64,000 nt of DNA, taken from the NCBI RefSeq assembly GCF_014982855.1, contig NZ_JADCKF010000006.1:124001-188000 (forward strand), in the 5' to 3' direction. A program made the position numbers and the translations under genes. The notes under the pieces were generated by a model. That model was not told the origin of the DNA and did no database searches. It worked only from the letters and a program-made list of their open reading frames with translations. This DNA comes from Pseudoflavonifractor gallinarum (GTDB lineage: Bacteria > Bacillota > Clostridia > Oscillospirales > Oscillospiraceae). Shown one piece after another: positions 1 through 5,697 of this stretch (the stretch's first letter is position 1; each line of letters starts with the position of its first letter).

Positions 1-90
1 GTTTTCCACCGCCTTCTCAATGGAAGCAGCTACGGTGTTCTCGTAACCAGAATAGGTGTGCGCGACATACCACTTCGCGTTATCTGCCAT
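1..90 (-). CDS. nusG: Transcription termination/antitermination protein NusG, N-terminus only (partial)
   Basis: The reverse strand reads ATG then MADNAKWYVAHTYSGYENTV, the conserved start of the NGN domain of NusG (WYVxHTYSGYE). The rest of the gene lies beyond the left edge, so the KOW domain cannot be seen. NusG binds the RNA polymerase clamp and modulates pausing and termination. It follows secE by 12 bases, the standard secE-nusG order, and both belong to the transcript that starts upstream of rpmG. Confidence 0.93.
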   Translation of the reverse strand, partial: MADNAKWYVAHTYSGYENTVAASIEKAVEN

Positions 91-102
91 ACTCGCCGCT
101 CC

Positions 103-384
103 TTAACCCTTAAACAGATTCATGAGCGCGGCGAAGACGGACTGCGCCAGCCAGTCAAACGCCCAGATGCAGATGCCAATGACGATACAGCACACGATGA
201 CGACGACGGTGTTGTTGATCGTCTGCTTTTTCGTGGGCCACTGGACCTTCTTGAGTTCGACCTTCATCTCGCGGAACCACTTGCCGATGCGGGCGAAAAA
301 GCCAGGCTTGGACTTCTTGACGTCCTTCTTGGACTTGTCCGCCTTGGCGGCAGCGGCCTGCTCGTTCTTCTCATAATCAGGCAT
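103..384 (-). CDS. secE: Preprotein translocase subunit SecE
   Basis: About 93 residues. A Lys-rich cytoplasmic N-terminus is followed by the SecE signature FREMKVELKKVQWPTKKQ and one C-terminal membrane helix (about residues 60-83). This is the single-helix form of SecE, which clamps SecY in the translocon. The ATG at 384 is chosen because AAGAAGG lies nine bases upstream; a GTG three codons earlier would overlap that SD. It sits between rpmG and nusG, as in most Firmicutes. Confidence 0.95.
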   Translation of the reverse strand: MPDYEKNEQAAAAKADKSKKDVKKSKPGFFARIGKWFREMKVELKKVQWPTKKQTINNTVVVIVCCIVIGICIWAFDWLAQSVFAALMNLFKG

Positions 385-423
385 TCCGTACACCCTTCTT
401 TCTTAATGAGAGATACATTCTCA

Positions 424-588
424 TTACTTGGTCTCGTTGTGAACCGTATGCTTTCTGCAGAAGGGGCAGTACTTGTTCAGCTCCAGACGGTCGGGAGTGT
501 TCTTCTTATTCTTGTTGGTGTTGTAGTTTCTCTGCTTGCACTCGGAGCAGCGGAGGGTGATCTTCACCCGGGAACCTGCCTTTGCCAT
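424..588 (-). CDS. rpmG: 50S ribosomal protein L33
   Basis: 54 residues, [20 protein letters not shown] at the start, with two CxxC pairs (CSEC, CPFC) that bind zinc: the C+ form of L33. An AAGGAGG SD lies eight bases before the ATG; longer readings of this frame start inside the untranslated leader. It is the first gene of the rpmG-secE-nusG transcript, about 215 bases downstream of the promoter, with an intrinsic terminator in between. Confidence 0.95.
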   Translation of the reverse strand: MAKAGSRVKITLRCSECKQRNYNTNKNKKNTPDRLELNKYCPFCRKHTVHNETK

Positions 589-803
589 GTGTTCGGCACC
601 TCCTTCAATAGTTGAGCGGTACACCGGCATAAAAAAACGCCGGATACAGCCCTTGGCCGAATCCAGCGACGTGGGCGCACTGCGCCTATCGTCACGGTGC
701 GGACTCGGCATGTCTGCCTCCCTATGTCCTCGCCTGGAGGGGAGGGTTTCATGCCCGTCACACCGTAAAAACGCGCACAAAAGAAAAGCCCTCTTTCATA
801 GGT
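589..803 (-). promoter_or_regulatory. Structured 5' leader of rpmG-secE-nusG
   Basis: Between the promoter and rpmG the RNA can form three nested helices: 760-766 with 694-700 (ACGGTGT/GCACCGT), 750-755 with 707-712, and 740-745 with 717-722. A separate long hairpin followed by seven Ts (631-667) comes next. Nested helices upstream of an intrinsic terminator suggest a ribosomal-protein or NusG-type autoregulatory leader. I could not match it to a named leader family. Confidence 0.6.
631..667 (-). terminator. Intrinsic terminator inside the rpmG leader
   Basis: On the minus strand GCTGGAT pairs with ATCCGGC, and inside it CGGCC pairs with GGCTG around an AAG loop; the stem is followed by G and seven Ts. 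It lies about 45 bases before the rpmG start, so transcripts must read through it to express rpmG, secE and nusG. Confidence 0.75.
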
Positions 804-809
804 GTTTTC

Positions 810-838
810 AGAATAGCACACCCTCCACCGAAAGTCAA
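810..838 (-). promoter_or_regulatory. Sigma-A promoter of rpmG-secE-nusG
   Basis: On the minus strand the -35 is TTGACT (833-838) and the -10 is TATTCT (810-815), with a 17-base spacer. It lies ten bases from the left end of the transposon-like island (GAAATA at 848). Confidence 0.8.
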
Positions 839-853
839 GCTTCTTTTGAAATA

Positions 854-872
854 ACTTCAATTCGCAAAGTAA
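854..872 (+). repeat. Left terminal inverted repeat of the island
   Basis: ACTTCAATTCGCAAAGTAA, preceded directly by GAAATA (848-853). It pairs with the right terminus at 4468-4486 with one mismatch. Confidence 0.75.
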
Positions 873-883
873 AAAATAAACAT

Positions 884-908
884 AAAAAATCCGCCCCGGT
901 TGGGGCGG
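884..908 (-). terminator. Intrinsic terminator near the left end of the island
   Basis: CCGCCCC and GGGGCGG pair around a four-base loop (891-908). On the minus strand the stem is followed by ATTTTTT. It would stop minus-strand transcription from the island before the rpmG promoter. Confidence 0.7.
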
Positions 909-923
909 AGTGGAGGTAAATAT

Positions 924-1091
924 ATGGATAAAAATTATTGTATTTCACACGAAGAAAGAAGACGAATCATCAAAGAGCAGCTTGACTCTCTCTTAAAATT
1001 ATATGAAACACAATCTTTGTCTATCACAGAACAAATAGAACTTGCAAAAACAATAGAGCAACTATCCCGCAACCTAGTTCTCGCTGGTTAA
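924..1091 (+). CDS. Small hypothetical protein, 55 residues, inside the island
   Basis: The ATG at 924 has GGAGG seven bases upstream; an earlier in-frame GTG lies in the terminator hairpin and is less likely. The product is charged and predicted to be mostly helical, roughly two helices (HEERRRIIKEQLDSLLKLYE, then ITEQIELAKTIEQLSRNL). The two-helix outline recalls Spo0E-like small proteins, but the family's SxxLD signature is absent, so I assign no function. It is AT-rich like the rest of the island and its stop overlaps the stop of the convergent 49-residue ORF by four bases. Confidence 0.5.
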   Translation: MDKNYCISHEERRRIIKEQLDSLLKLYETQSLSITEQIELAKTIEQLSRNLVLAG

Positions 1092-1237
1092 TCTGGAATT
1101 TTATCCAATGCGCGCTTGGCCATTAAGATAAGCTCCTCAATTCTATCTTCCGAAAATCTTTCATTAGTAGAAGCCGCTTGGGTAGAATAATACGCGGCTA
1201 CCAATTCAACAGCTAATTCTTTATTGCTTTTTCCCAT
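1088..1237 (-). CDS. Small hypothetical protein, 49 residues, inside the island
   Basis: Reverse-strand ORF beginning MGKSNKELAVELVAAYYSTQ and ending LMAKRALDKIPD, preceded by a strong AGGAGGGG SD six bases from the ATG. The product looks all-helical and mildly acidic. No family is recognised. It converges on the 55-residue ORF, and its transcript would end at the terminator at 884-908. The good SD and intact frame support a real micro-gene. Confidence 0.6.
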   Translation of the reverse strand: MGKSNKELAVELVAAYYSTQAASTNERFSEDRIEELILMAKRALDKIPD

Positions 1238-1293
1238 TAAAATCCCCTCCTAAGTTTTAGTAAATAATACCACAATTACGGTATTTTGTCCAG

Positions 1294-1322
1294 AAGAGCG
1301 TGGGCAAATTGCCCACGCTCTT
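1294..1322. terminator. Hairpin downstream of the zinc-ribbon gene
   Basis: A perfect 12-bp stem AAGAGCGTGGGC/GCCCACGCTCTT with a five-base loop, six bases after the stop of the zinc-ribbon gene. The T-rich tract is on the plus-strand side (TTCGCTTTTT); the minus side has only weak Ts, so its efficiency for the upstream operon is uncertain. Confidence 0.6.
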
Positions 1323-1328
1323 CGCTTT

Positions 1329-1529
1329 TTATTTTTCGATTGTATATCCGCAATGTTTGCACTGATATAGTTTCTTTTTCTTGCCAAGCGCTCCACCCAA
1401 AAGACCTACTGGCCCTAAAAGGATTCCACCAATTGCGGCTTTCCCCAAACTGACTCCACCAGTTCTTTCACCGACAGCAGATACGGCCATATGGCCACAT
1501 TTGGGACACTTCACTGGTACTTCCGGCAT
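1329..1529 (-). CDS. Small zinc-ribbon protein with a glycine-rich hydrophobic middle
   Basis: 66 residues with CPKC near the N-terminus (residues 8-11) and CKHC near the C-terminus, consistent with one four-Cys zinc ribbon. Between them is GGILLGPVGLLGGALGKKKK, a Gly-rich hydrophobic stretch ending in lysines. It could insert in a membrane or form a hairpin between the two zinc knuckles. The start is set by AGGAGAT six bases upstream. It lies 45 bases after the lipoprotein gene, on the same strand and probably on the same transcript as the transposase. Function unknown. Confidence 0.7.
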   Translation of the reverse strand: MPEVPVKCPKCGHMAVSAVGERTGGVSLGKAAIGGILLGPVGLLGGALGKKKKLYQCKHCGYTIEK

Positions 1530-1574
1530 AATTACATCTCCTATTCTCTGTTTTCAAAAAATAACTGAAATTAG

Positions 1575-2240
1575 TTATAGCCCAGTATCATTAATATCTT
1601 CCTCGTAGTTTTTATCAGTGTATGAAATAAGCAAGCCAACCTCGTAGCGTTCGGCCATCATCCCCAACATAATATCGGTTGTTTCAGTTTCCCACTGAGC
1701 ACGATAAACAACATATCCGTATTCTAGTGCGTCTGCTGGGCCAGCCATATCTATCATCTTTTGGTCTTTTAACGATATAATTTCATCCTCGTATGGTTCA
1801 CCATATTTTTTGATTAACATTTCTTTTAAGTCGTTGTAAACAGGGATATATTGGCCAGCGTTTGAGAATTTTAACGGGAAAGTGTAGAATCCTTCATACA
1901 ATTTATCATCGTCAAACAAATATGCGGCATATGAATCATACCCGCCTACAACAGTTTCCCCAGCAAGTTTTTCATCGGATTCAATCAGAGTAATTTCTGT
2001 TTCGTATTTTTTGACGGTATCTCTATTTTCACCCCATTTTGCATTACGAAAATCAGCATCTTCTCTTTTCGTTTCAATAGGCTCTTCCGTTGGGGTCGCA
2101 ACTGGCATTTCAGACGTAAGCGAGTTTTCAATATTGCTTGTTTGAATCGGAGTATTTTCTGGTTTTGTACTAGCTGTGCTTTGGCATCCAGACATTAAGA
2201 TAGCGATAGTTAGGACAAATAAGAAAAGATATTTCTTCAT
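1575..2240 (-). CDS. Putative lipoprotein of unknown function
   Basis: 221 residues. The N-terminus MKKYLFLFVLTIAILMSGCQ is a lipoprotein signal with lipobox LMSGC, so the mature protein should be lipid-anchored outside the cell. A Ser/Thr/Glu-rich linker to about residue 60 is followed by an acidic folded domain (FRNAKWGENRDTVKKYETEI onward) that I cannot place in a family. The ATG at 2240 has GAGGTG six bases upstream. It starts 16 bases after the transposase stop on the same strand, so the two are likely co-transcribed. Its low GC matches the island. Confidence 0.75.
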   Translation of the reverse strand: MKKYLFLFVLTIAILMSGCQSTASTKPENTPIQTSNIENSLTSEMPVATPTEEPIETKREDADFRNAKWGENRDTVKKYETEITLIESDEKLAGETVVGGYDSYAAYLFDDDKLYEGFYTFPLKFSNAGQYIPVYNDLKEMLIKKYGEPYEDEIISLKDQKMIDMAGPADALEYGYVVYRAQWETETTDIMLGMMAERYEVGLLISYTDKNYEEDINDTGL

Positions 2241-2256
2241 TATAGGCACCTCAAAG

Positions 2257-3645
2257 TTATATTTTCTCCATAACGGCTCTAATCTTCTCTCTCACAACCT
2301 GACCACAGGCAGAGTAGAGTTCCATCATATCAAGTAAGGTGATGACACCAAACTCATAGTCCGTATAAAGGACAACGAAACTCTGTGGCTTTGCATCGTA
2401 CACTTTGAGCAGGACTGGCAACGATTTTCCAGCCAACTTTTCTCCGTCTGGAAGCATGGTGTAGAGCTGGAAGAAGAGATAGCCGAACAGGACACACACA
2501 ATATGGAATGCAATCATGTTGATTTTTGTACTTTTGAAATCTTCAATTTTCCAAAAATCTTTAAGCTGTCGATAGTCCTCTTCAATTTCTGGACGCAACT
2601 CATAGATTTTGATAATATCTCTGGCCAATTTGGAGGTGTCCGTCGTGACAAACACAAAGTATTGTCCATTTTCCATATCCCAAACAACACAAGCATTTAA
2701 GTCAACGTCCGCACTTGGGCAAGCACTTTCCCAATATGGGCCGACATGAGGGACGAGTGAAATTCTTTGCTGACTACGTTTAGGATTTGGGTGTTTACTC
2801 CAATCGTTATTTTGGATAGCACATTCAACCGCAAGCCTATAAGCATCCATATTATTTCGGAGAGGAACATAGGTATCCACATTCCGCTTGCGCTTTAAGT
2901 AGTTCATTACGGGGCGGGAAATAAAGCCACGGTCGTTAATTAGAATGTCGCCCGATCTAAAAACTGGGGAATGCTTTATCATTCGTTCGCTCAGAGACAT
3001 ATCGTGTACATTGATTGGGCCAAAGCGAATATCCTCAATAATTCCCGTGTCTCCAACAATTCCACGAATAGTTGCTAGTTTATAGCCGCGACAAGGAGAA
3101 TTTGTTCGCTTACTGACGGATATGCCAGACTGTTCATAGTGTTTATTCTTAAAGTTCACTTCAAGGTCTGTGCAGTCCAAAATGTGAATGTTGGGAACTA
3201 GATTTAGGTGTGGGAGAACTTGATTCTGAACGACACTGTTGTATCCGTTGAAAAGGTCTTCTGCTTGGTATTTGCCTAACAAGGCACGCAAACTTCCTTC
3301 TCGCATCAAACCAGCACCTAGTTTTCCCTCTGTTTCGATTAGCGTGTAGCCGAGTTTGGCCAGAGTTCGATGGTCGGAAATAGCATACGGAATATCTGTC
3401 AGACTTGTTTTCACTTTCATTTTTGCGGCGATTGCAGAGGCCCATACCAAATCGTAGGGAATAATTGTATTGTCTGCCCGTTTATCTTGAATATTGGTCG
3501 ATAAAAATTTAAGGATACCAGAGGTGTGCATCGAAAGAATGATTTCATCGACTAGACTGGAAATGCTAAGAGCCGCAGAGTCTAGCTTGCCAGCTCTGAC
3601 TTTTGTCAAAACAGACTCTTTGTTTTGCCTACACGCCTTAATCAC
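2257..3645 (-). CDS. IS4-superfamily DDE transposase
   Basis: About 462 residues. The RNase H-fold acidic residues are visible: D in LDCTDLEVNF, D in GDILINDRGFISRP, and the E of the IS4 signature Y-x2-R-x3-E-x6-K, read as YELRPEIEEDYRQLK. It would cut and join DNA ends at terminal inverted repeats. The GTG at 3645 is preferred because AAGGAGG lies eight bases upstream. The gene is intact with no stop or frameshift. No inverted repeats abut the gene itself; the nearest candidates are the island ends at 854 and 4486, so it appears to mobilise, or once mobilised, a longer unit. The subgroup (IS1634-like would fit a 6-bp duplication) is not settled. Confidence 0.88.
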   Translation of the reverse strand: MIKACRQNKESVLTKVRAGKLDSAALSISSLVDEIILSMHTSGILKFLSTNIQDKRADNTIIPYDLVWASAIAAKMKVKTSLTDIPYAISDHRTLAKLGYTLIETEGKLGAGLMREGSLRALLGKYQAEDLFNGYNSVVQNQVLPHLNLVPNIHILDCTDLEVNFKNKHYEQSGISVSKRTNSPCRGYKLATIRGIVGDTGIIEDIRFGPINVHDMSLSERMIKHSPVFRSGDILINDRGFISRPVMNYLKRKRNVDTYVPLRNNMDAYRLAVECAIQNNDWSKHPNPKRSQQRISLVPHVGPYWESACPSADVDLNACVVWDMENGQYFVFVTTDTSKLARDIIKIYELRPEIEEDYRQLKDFWKIEDFKSTKINMIAFHIVCVLFGYLFFQLYTMLPDGEKLAGKSLPVLLKVYDAKPQSFVVLYTDYEFGVITLLDMMELYSACGQVVREKIRAVMEKI

Positions 3646-3680
3646 AATGCACACCTCCTTTCCCTCTTTTGTTCACTATT

Positions 3681-3709
3681 AGTATAACATAAGTACACTC
3701 ATTTGTCTA
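3681..3709 (-). promoter_or_regulatory. Transposase operon promoter
   Basis: Minus strand: -35 TAGACA (3704-3709), 17-base spacer, -10 TATACT (3681-3686). The -35 is inside one copy of a repeated sequence shared with 3738-3753, so it is likely repressible. Confidence 0.65.
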
Positions 3710-3753
3710 CTCTCAGAGCCACTTATGAGCACCAAACGTAGACTCATTTTCTA
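3693..3753. promoter_or_regulatory. Direct-repeat operator between transposase and XRE gene
   Basis: Minus-strand TAGACAAATGAGTGTAC (3693-3709) and TAGAAAATGAGTCTAC (3738-3753) are near-identical direct repeats 28 bases apart in the divergent intergenic region. The first covers the transposase -35. They are the natural candidate sites for the adjacent XRE protein. Confidence 0.55.
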
Positions 3754-3779
3754 TAAACTAGACAGCGAGGTGAGACAGT

Positions 3780-4160
3780 ATGATAGATATTGGAACCAGA
3801 ATAAAAGACCTAAGAAATGCCAGAAGAATGACTCAGGCCGAATTTGCAGAGAGAATTAATGTGACGAAATCTACTGTCTCAGCATATGAGAATGGGACAA
3901 GGTTTCCTTCTTATGATGTTCTGATTAGAATTGCCCGGTTATTTAAGGTAAGCACAGATAACCTTTTGGGATACAGTGAAAAATCCGTGGTGGATGTGAC
4001 CGGATTGACCCGGAAGCAAATAAATGTTATTCAGGATGTTGTAATCACTTATAAGAGGCATAATCTCCTCTATCGACAGATGATGGATGAGGATAGTGTG
4101 GCTGACCGTCTAGCGGCTATGGGTTTGATTGATGAAGATGAGGCCGATTGGATGAAATAG
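3780..4160 (+). CDS. XRE-family transcriptional regulator
   Basis: 126 residues. Residues 5-60 form a Cro/C1-type helix-turn-helix (RIKDLRNARRMTQAEFAERI, then the recognition helix TKSTVSAYENG and PSYDVLIRIARLFKVSTDNLLG). The C-terminal half is helical and ends in an acidic tail, probably for dimerisation. The ATG is preceded by GAGGTG. It is divergent from the transposase, with repeated sites over the transposase promoter, so it probably acts as the element's repressor. AT-rich like the island. Confidence 0.9.
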   Translation: MIDIGTRIKDLRNARRMTQAEFAERINVTKSTVSAYENGTRFPSYDVLIRIARLFKVSTDNLLGYSEKSVVDVTGLTRKQINVIQDVVITYKRHNLLYRQMMDEDSVADRLAAMGLIDEDEADWMK

Positions 4161-4165
4161 GCAAC

Positions 4166-4188
4166 AAAAAAAGAGCCTTTCGGCTCTT
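4166..4188. terminator. Terminator shared by the XRE gene and the antisense ncRNA
   Basis: AAGAGCC (4171-4177) pairs with GGCTCTT (4182-4188). On the minus strand the loop is GAAA and the stem runs into seven Ts, a strong terminator for the ncRNA. On the plus strand it follows the XRE stop by ten bases with a weaker tail (AATAAAAG). Confidence 0.8.
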
Positions 4189-4420
4189 AATAAAAGTAAA
4201 CAAAATACCGCCCCTTACAAAATGTCATGTTTGACCCCGGCTCAGGATGAGCCGCTGACATAATGCTTTGGAATATCAGGCATACCACGCCAAATTAGCG
4301 GGCTGGGCATCTACGCCAGTGAGCGCAAACGTGCTCTACGGCTCCGAAGCGAATTTGGGTATATGCGCGAACATACACTTGCTTCATTTAGACACCCCCC
4401 CTATTCCGAAGGGGCGGTAT
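4166..4420 (-). ncRNA. Structured noncoding RNA of about 255 nt (class unassigned)
   Basis: The minus strand has a near-consensus promoter (4426-4453), a start about seven bases after its -10, and a strong terminator at 4166-4188, with no ORF of note between. The ends pair perfectly: 4409-4423 with 4202-4216 (AAGGGGCGGTATTTT and its complement). Inside, AUGUCA/UGACAU closes a CGGCUC/GAGCCG hairpin. GCAUAUACC...GGUAUGC and CCAAAUU/AAUUUGG form a second arm carrying further hairpins. A 5'-3' closing stem of this size recalls 6S RNA or raiA-type RNAs; I do not recognise the sequence with certainty. Confidence 0.65.
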
Positions 4421-4425
4421 TTTAG

Positions 4426-4453
4426 ATTATAGCAGAAAAAATTTGGAAGTCAA
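4426..4453 (-). promoter_or_regulatory. Promoter of the structured ncRNA
   Basis: Minus strand: -35 TTGACT (4448-4453), 16-base spacer, perfect -10 TATAAT (4426-4431). It lies inside the right end of the island. Confidence 0.8.
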
Positions 4454-4467
4454 AATTTTTTTGATGC

Positions 4468-4486
4468 TTACTTTGCGAATCGAAGT
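4468..4486 (-). repeat. Right terminal inverted repeat of the island
   Basis: The reverse complement reads ACTTCGATTCGCAAAGTAA, one mismatch from the left end. It is followed directly by GAAATA (4487-4492), the copy of the six bases abutting the left end. Confidence 0.75.
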
Positions 4487-4496
4487 GAAATAAAAA

Positions 4497-4525
4497 TTGA
4501 CTTTTTCCTTCTCTGCCCGGATAAT
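4497..4525 (+). promoter_or_regulatory. Promoter of ruvX
   Basis: -35 TTGACT (4497-4502), 17-base spacer, -10 GATAAT (4520-4525). It starts four bases outside the second copy of the target duplication. Confidence 0.7.
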
Positions 4526-4554
4526 AGAACCAGACACGAAGGAGGAATGAAACC

Positions 4555-4974
4555 ATGCGCATTATGGCCATCGACTACGGCGATGCCCGCACCGGGATCG
4601 CCATATCGGACGCCACCGGTCTGCTGGCCGGCTTTACCACCGTCATCCACAGCCGAAAGAGCGAGGTGGTCGCGGAGGAGATCGAAAAGCTGATCGCCGC
4701 CCACGGGGTGGAGGAGCTGGTCATGGGCTTCCCCCGCAATATGGACGGCACAGAGGGCCCCCGGGCCGAGCTCTACCGGGCATTCGCCGGACAGCTGGAG
4801 GAGCGTACCGGCCTCACCCCGGTGCTCTGGGACGAGCGGCGCACCACCGTGGAGGCCCACAGCATCCTCCACGCCAGCGGCAAGAAGATGAAGCAGCACA
4901 AAAAGACGGTGGACGCCGTGGCCGCCACGCTGATCCTGGAGGGCTATCTCACCCTCCGCCGGAACCGCCCCTGA
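4555..4974 (+). CDS. ruvX: RuvX/YqgF family Holliday-junction resolvase-like protein
   Basis: 139 residues, the usual length. RNase H-fold motifs are present: MAIDYGDARTGIAIS at the start, MGFPRNMDGTEGPRA in the middle, WDERRTTVEAH and TVDAVAATLILEGYL at the end, giving the acidic residues expected for a nuclease. In bacteria YqgF is linked to 16S rRNA 5'-end processing as well as proposed junction resolution. GGAGG precedes the ATG. Downstream is a monooxygenase-like gene on the same strand. Confidence 0.94.
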   Translation: MRIMAIDYGDARTGIAISDATGLLAGFTTVIHSRKSEVVAEEIEKLIAAHGVEELVMGFPRNMDGTEGPRAELYRAFAGQLEERTGLTPVLWDERRTTVEAHSILHASGKKMKQHKKTVDAVAATLILEGYLTLRRNRP

Positions 4975-5032
4975 TCCCATCTCCTCCGGCGTGCATCCCC
5001 GCACATCATGTTTTGGAAAGGAGTCTTTTCTC

Positions 5033-5338
5033 ATGCATATCGTGCTCAATGTGACCTACACCCTCCACCCCGGCGCCCGGGAGGCCTTCCTGGCCGCCCT
5101 TCAGCAGAACCAGCTTCTGGAACAGGTCCGCGGAGAGGCGGGCTGTCTCCAGTATGAGCTCTTTGCCGCCGTGGAGTCTCCCGACCGGCTGGTGCTGCTG
5201 GAGCACTGGGACAGCCAGGCCCATCTGGACGCCCATATGGCGGGCGCTCCCTTCCAGGCCATCCACCAGGTGGAGCAGGCCCACGTGGCCCAGGTGGATG
5301 TCCGCCGCTTTGATGTGAGCGCCGGAGAGAAGGGTTAA
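5033..5338 (+). CDS. Antibiotic biosynthesis monooxygenase (ABM) domain protein, YgiN-like
   Basis: 101 residues forming one ferredoxin-like ABM fold: the opening strand IVLNVTYTLHPGAREAFLAA, then GCLQYELFAAVESPDRLVLL and EHWDSQAHLDAHMAGAPFQA. This is the typical ABM pattern with the E-x-W and the conserved His of HxxxxxF-like regions. Family members are cofactor-free quinol oxygenases or small-molecule binders; the substrate cannot be told. An AAAGGAG SD lies nine bases before the ATG at 5033. Its stop overlaps the end of the convergent permease gene by four bases. Confidence 0.85.
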   Translation: MHIVLNVTYTLHPGAREAFLAALQQNQLLEQVRGEAGCLQYELFAAVESPDRLVLLEHWDSQAHLDAHMAGAPFQAIHQVEQAHVAQVDVRRFDVSAGEKG

Positions 5339-5697
5339 CGGGGCCGGGCGAAGAGCTCCCGCACCCCTACCACCAGCAGGAAGCCCCCAAAGCACCGGTG
5401 GAGCAGCTCCACCTCCAGCCCTGTGGCCACCCAGGCCGCCAGTGCGGTGCCCGCCAGTCCGGCCAGGATGGCGGGCACCGCTGTTTTTTTGTCTACATAC
5501 CCGTTGCGCACATGGGAAACGAGGGCGGTGGACGCCGTGGGCAGAAAATAGAGCAGGTTGATCCCCTGGGCCAGGTGCTGGGGGATTCCGGCGACCGCGG
5601 TCAGATAGAGGAGCAGAAGGGTCCCCCCGCCCACGCCGAACCCGGAGAGGATGCCGGTCAGCCCGCCCACCAGCACCGCCACCCACCAGGCTACCAT
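5335..5697 (-). CDS. TauE/SafE (TSUP) permease, C-terminal-half partner
   Basis: 120 residues, about four membrane segments, with the TSUP signature GILSGFGVGGGTLLLLYLTA and QGINLLYFLPTASTALVSH. Classical TSUP exporters (sulfite, sulfoacetate or related anions) have two such halves in one chain of about 250 residues; here the halves are separate genes. The start overlaps the preceding half by seven bases (ATGGTAG), so translation is probably coupled. The protein should work as a heterodimer with the 5691-6071 product in the cell membrane. Confidence 0.85.
   Translation of the reverse strand: MVAWWVAVLVGGLTGILSGFGVGGGTLLLLYLTAVAGIPQHLAQGINLLYFLPTASTALVSHVRNGYVDKKTAVPAILAGLAGTALAAWVATGLEVELLHRCFGGFLLVVGVRELFARPR

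Larger units (their letters stand above)
854..4486. mobile_element. Candidate cargo transposon with 19-bp inverted termini and 6-bp target duplication
   Basis: The left end ACTTCAATTCGCAAAGTAA (854-872) and the reverse complement of the right end, ACTTCGATTCGCAAAGTAA (4468-4486), match at 18 of 19 positions. GAAATA abuts both ends (848-853 and 4487-4492) as a direct repeat, as expected of a target duplication. The inside is clearly AT-richer than the flanks and carries an IS4-type transposase, an XRE regulator, a lipoprotein, a zinc-ribbon protein, micro-ORFs and a noncoding RNA. Removing the island leaves the rpmG and ruvX promoters back to back. Whether this transposase acts on these ends is inferred. 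Confidence 0.72.

Noticed and set aside
854-872. Inverted 19-bp sequence as a shared upstream promoter element of rpmG and ruvX
   Set aside because: The two copies lie at different distances from the -35 boxes (15 and 10 bases), and both abut the same six bases on the outer side, which a transposon explains better. Kept as a refutation test.
4202-4423. Nested MITE with 15-bp perfect inverted ends
   Set aside because: No flanking target duplication (GTAAAC left, AGATTA right), and a promoter and terminator fit an RNA gene whose ends pair.
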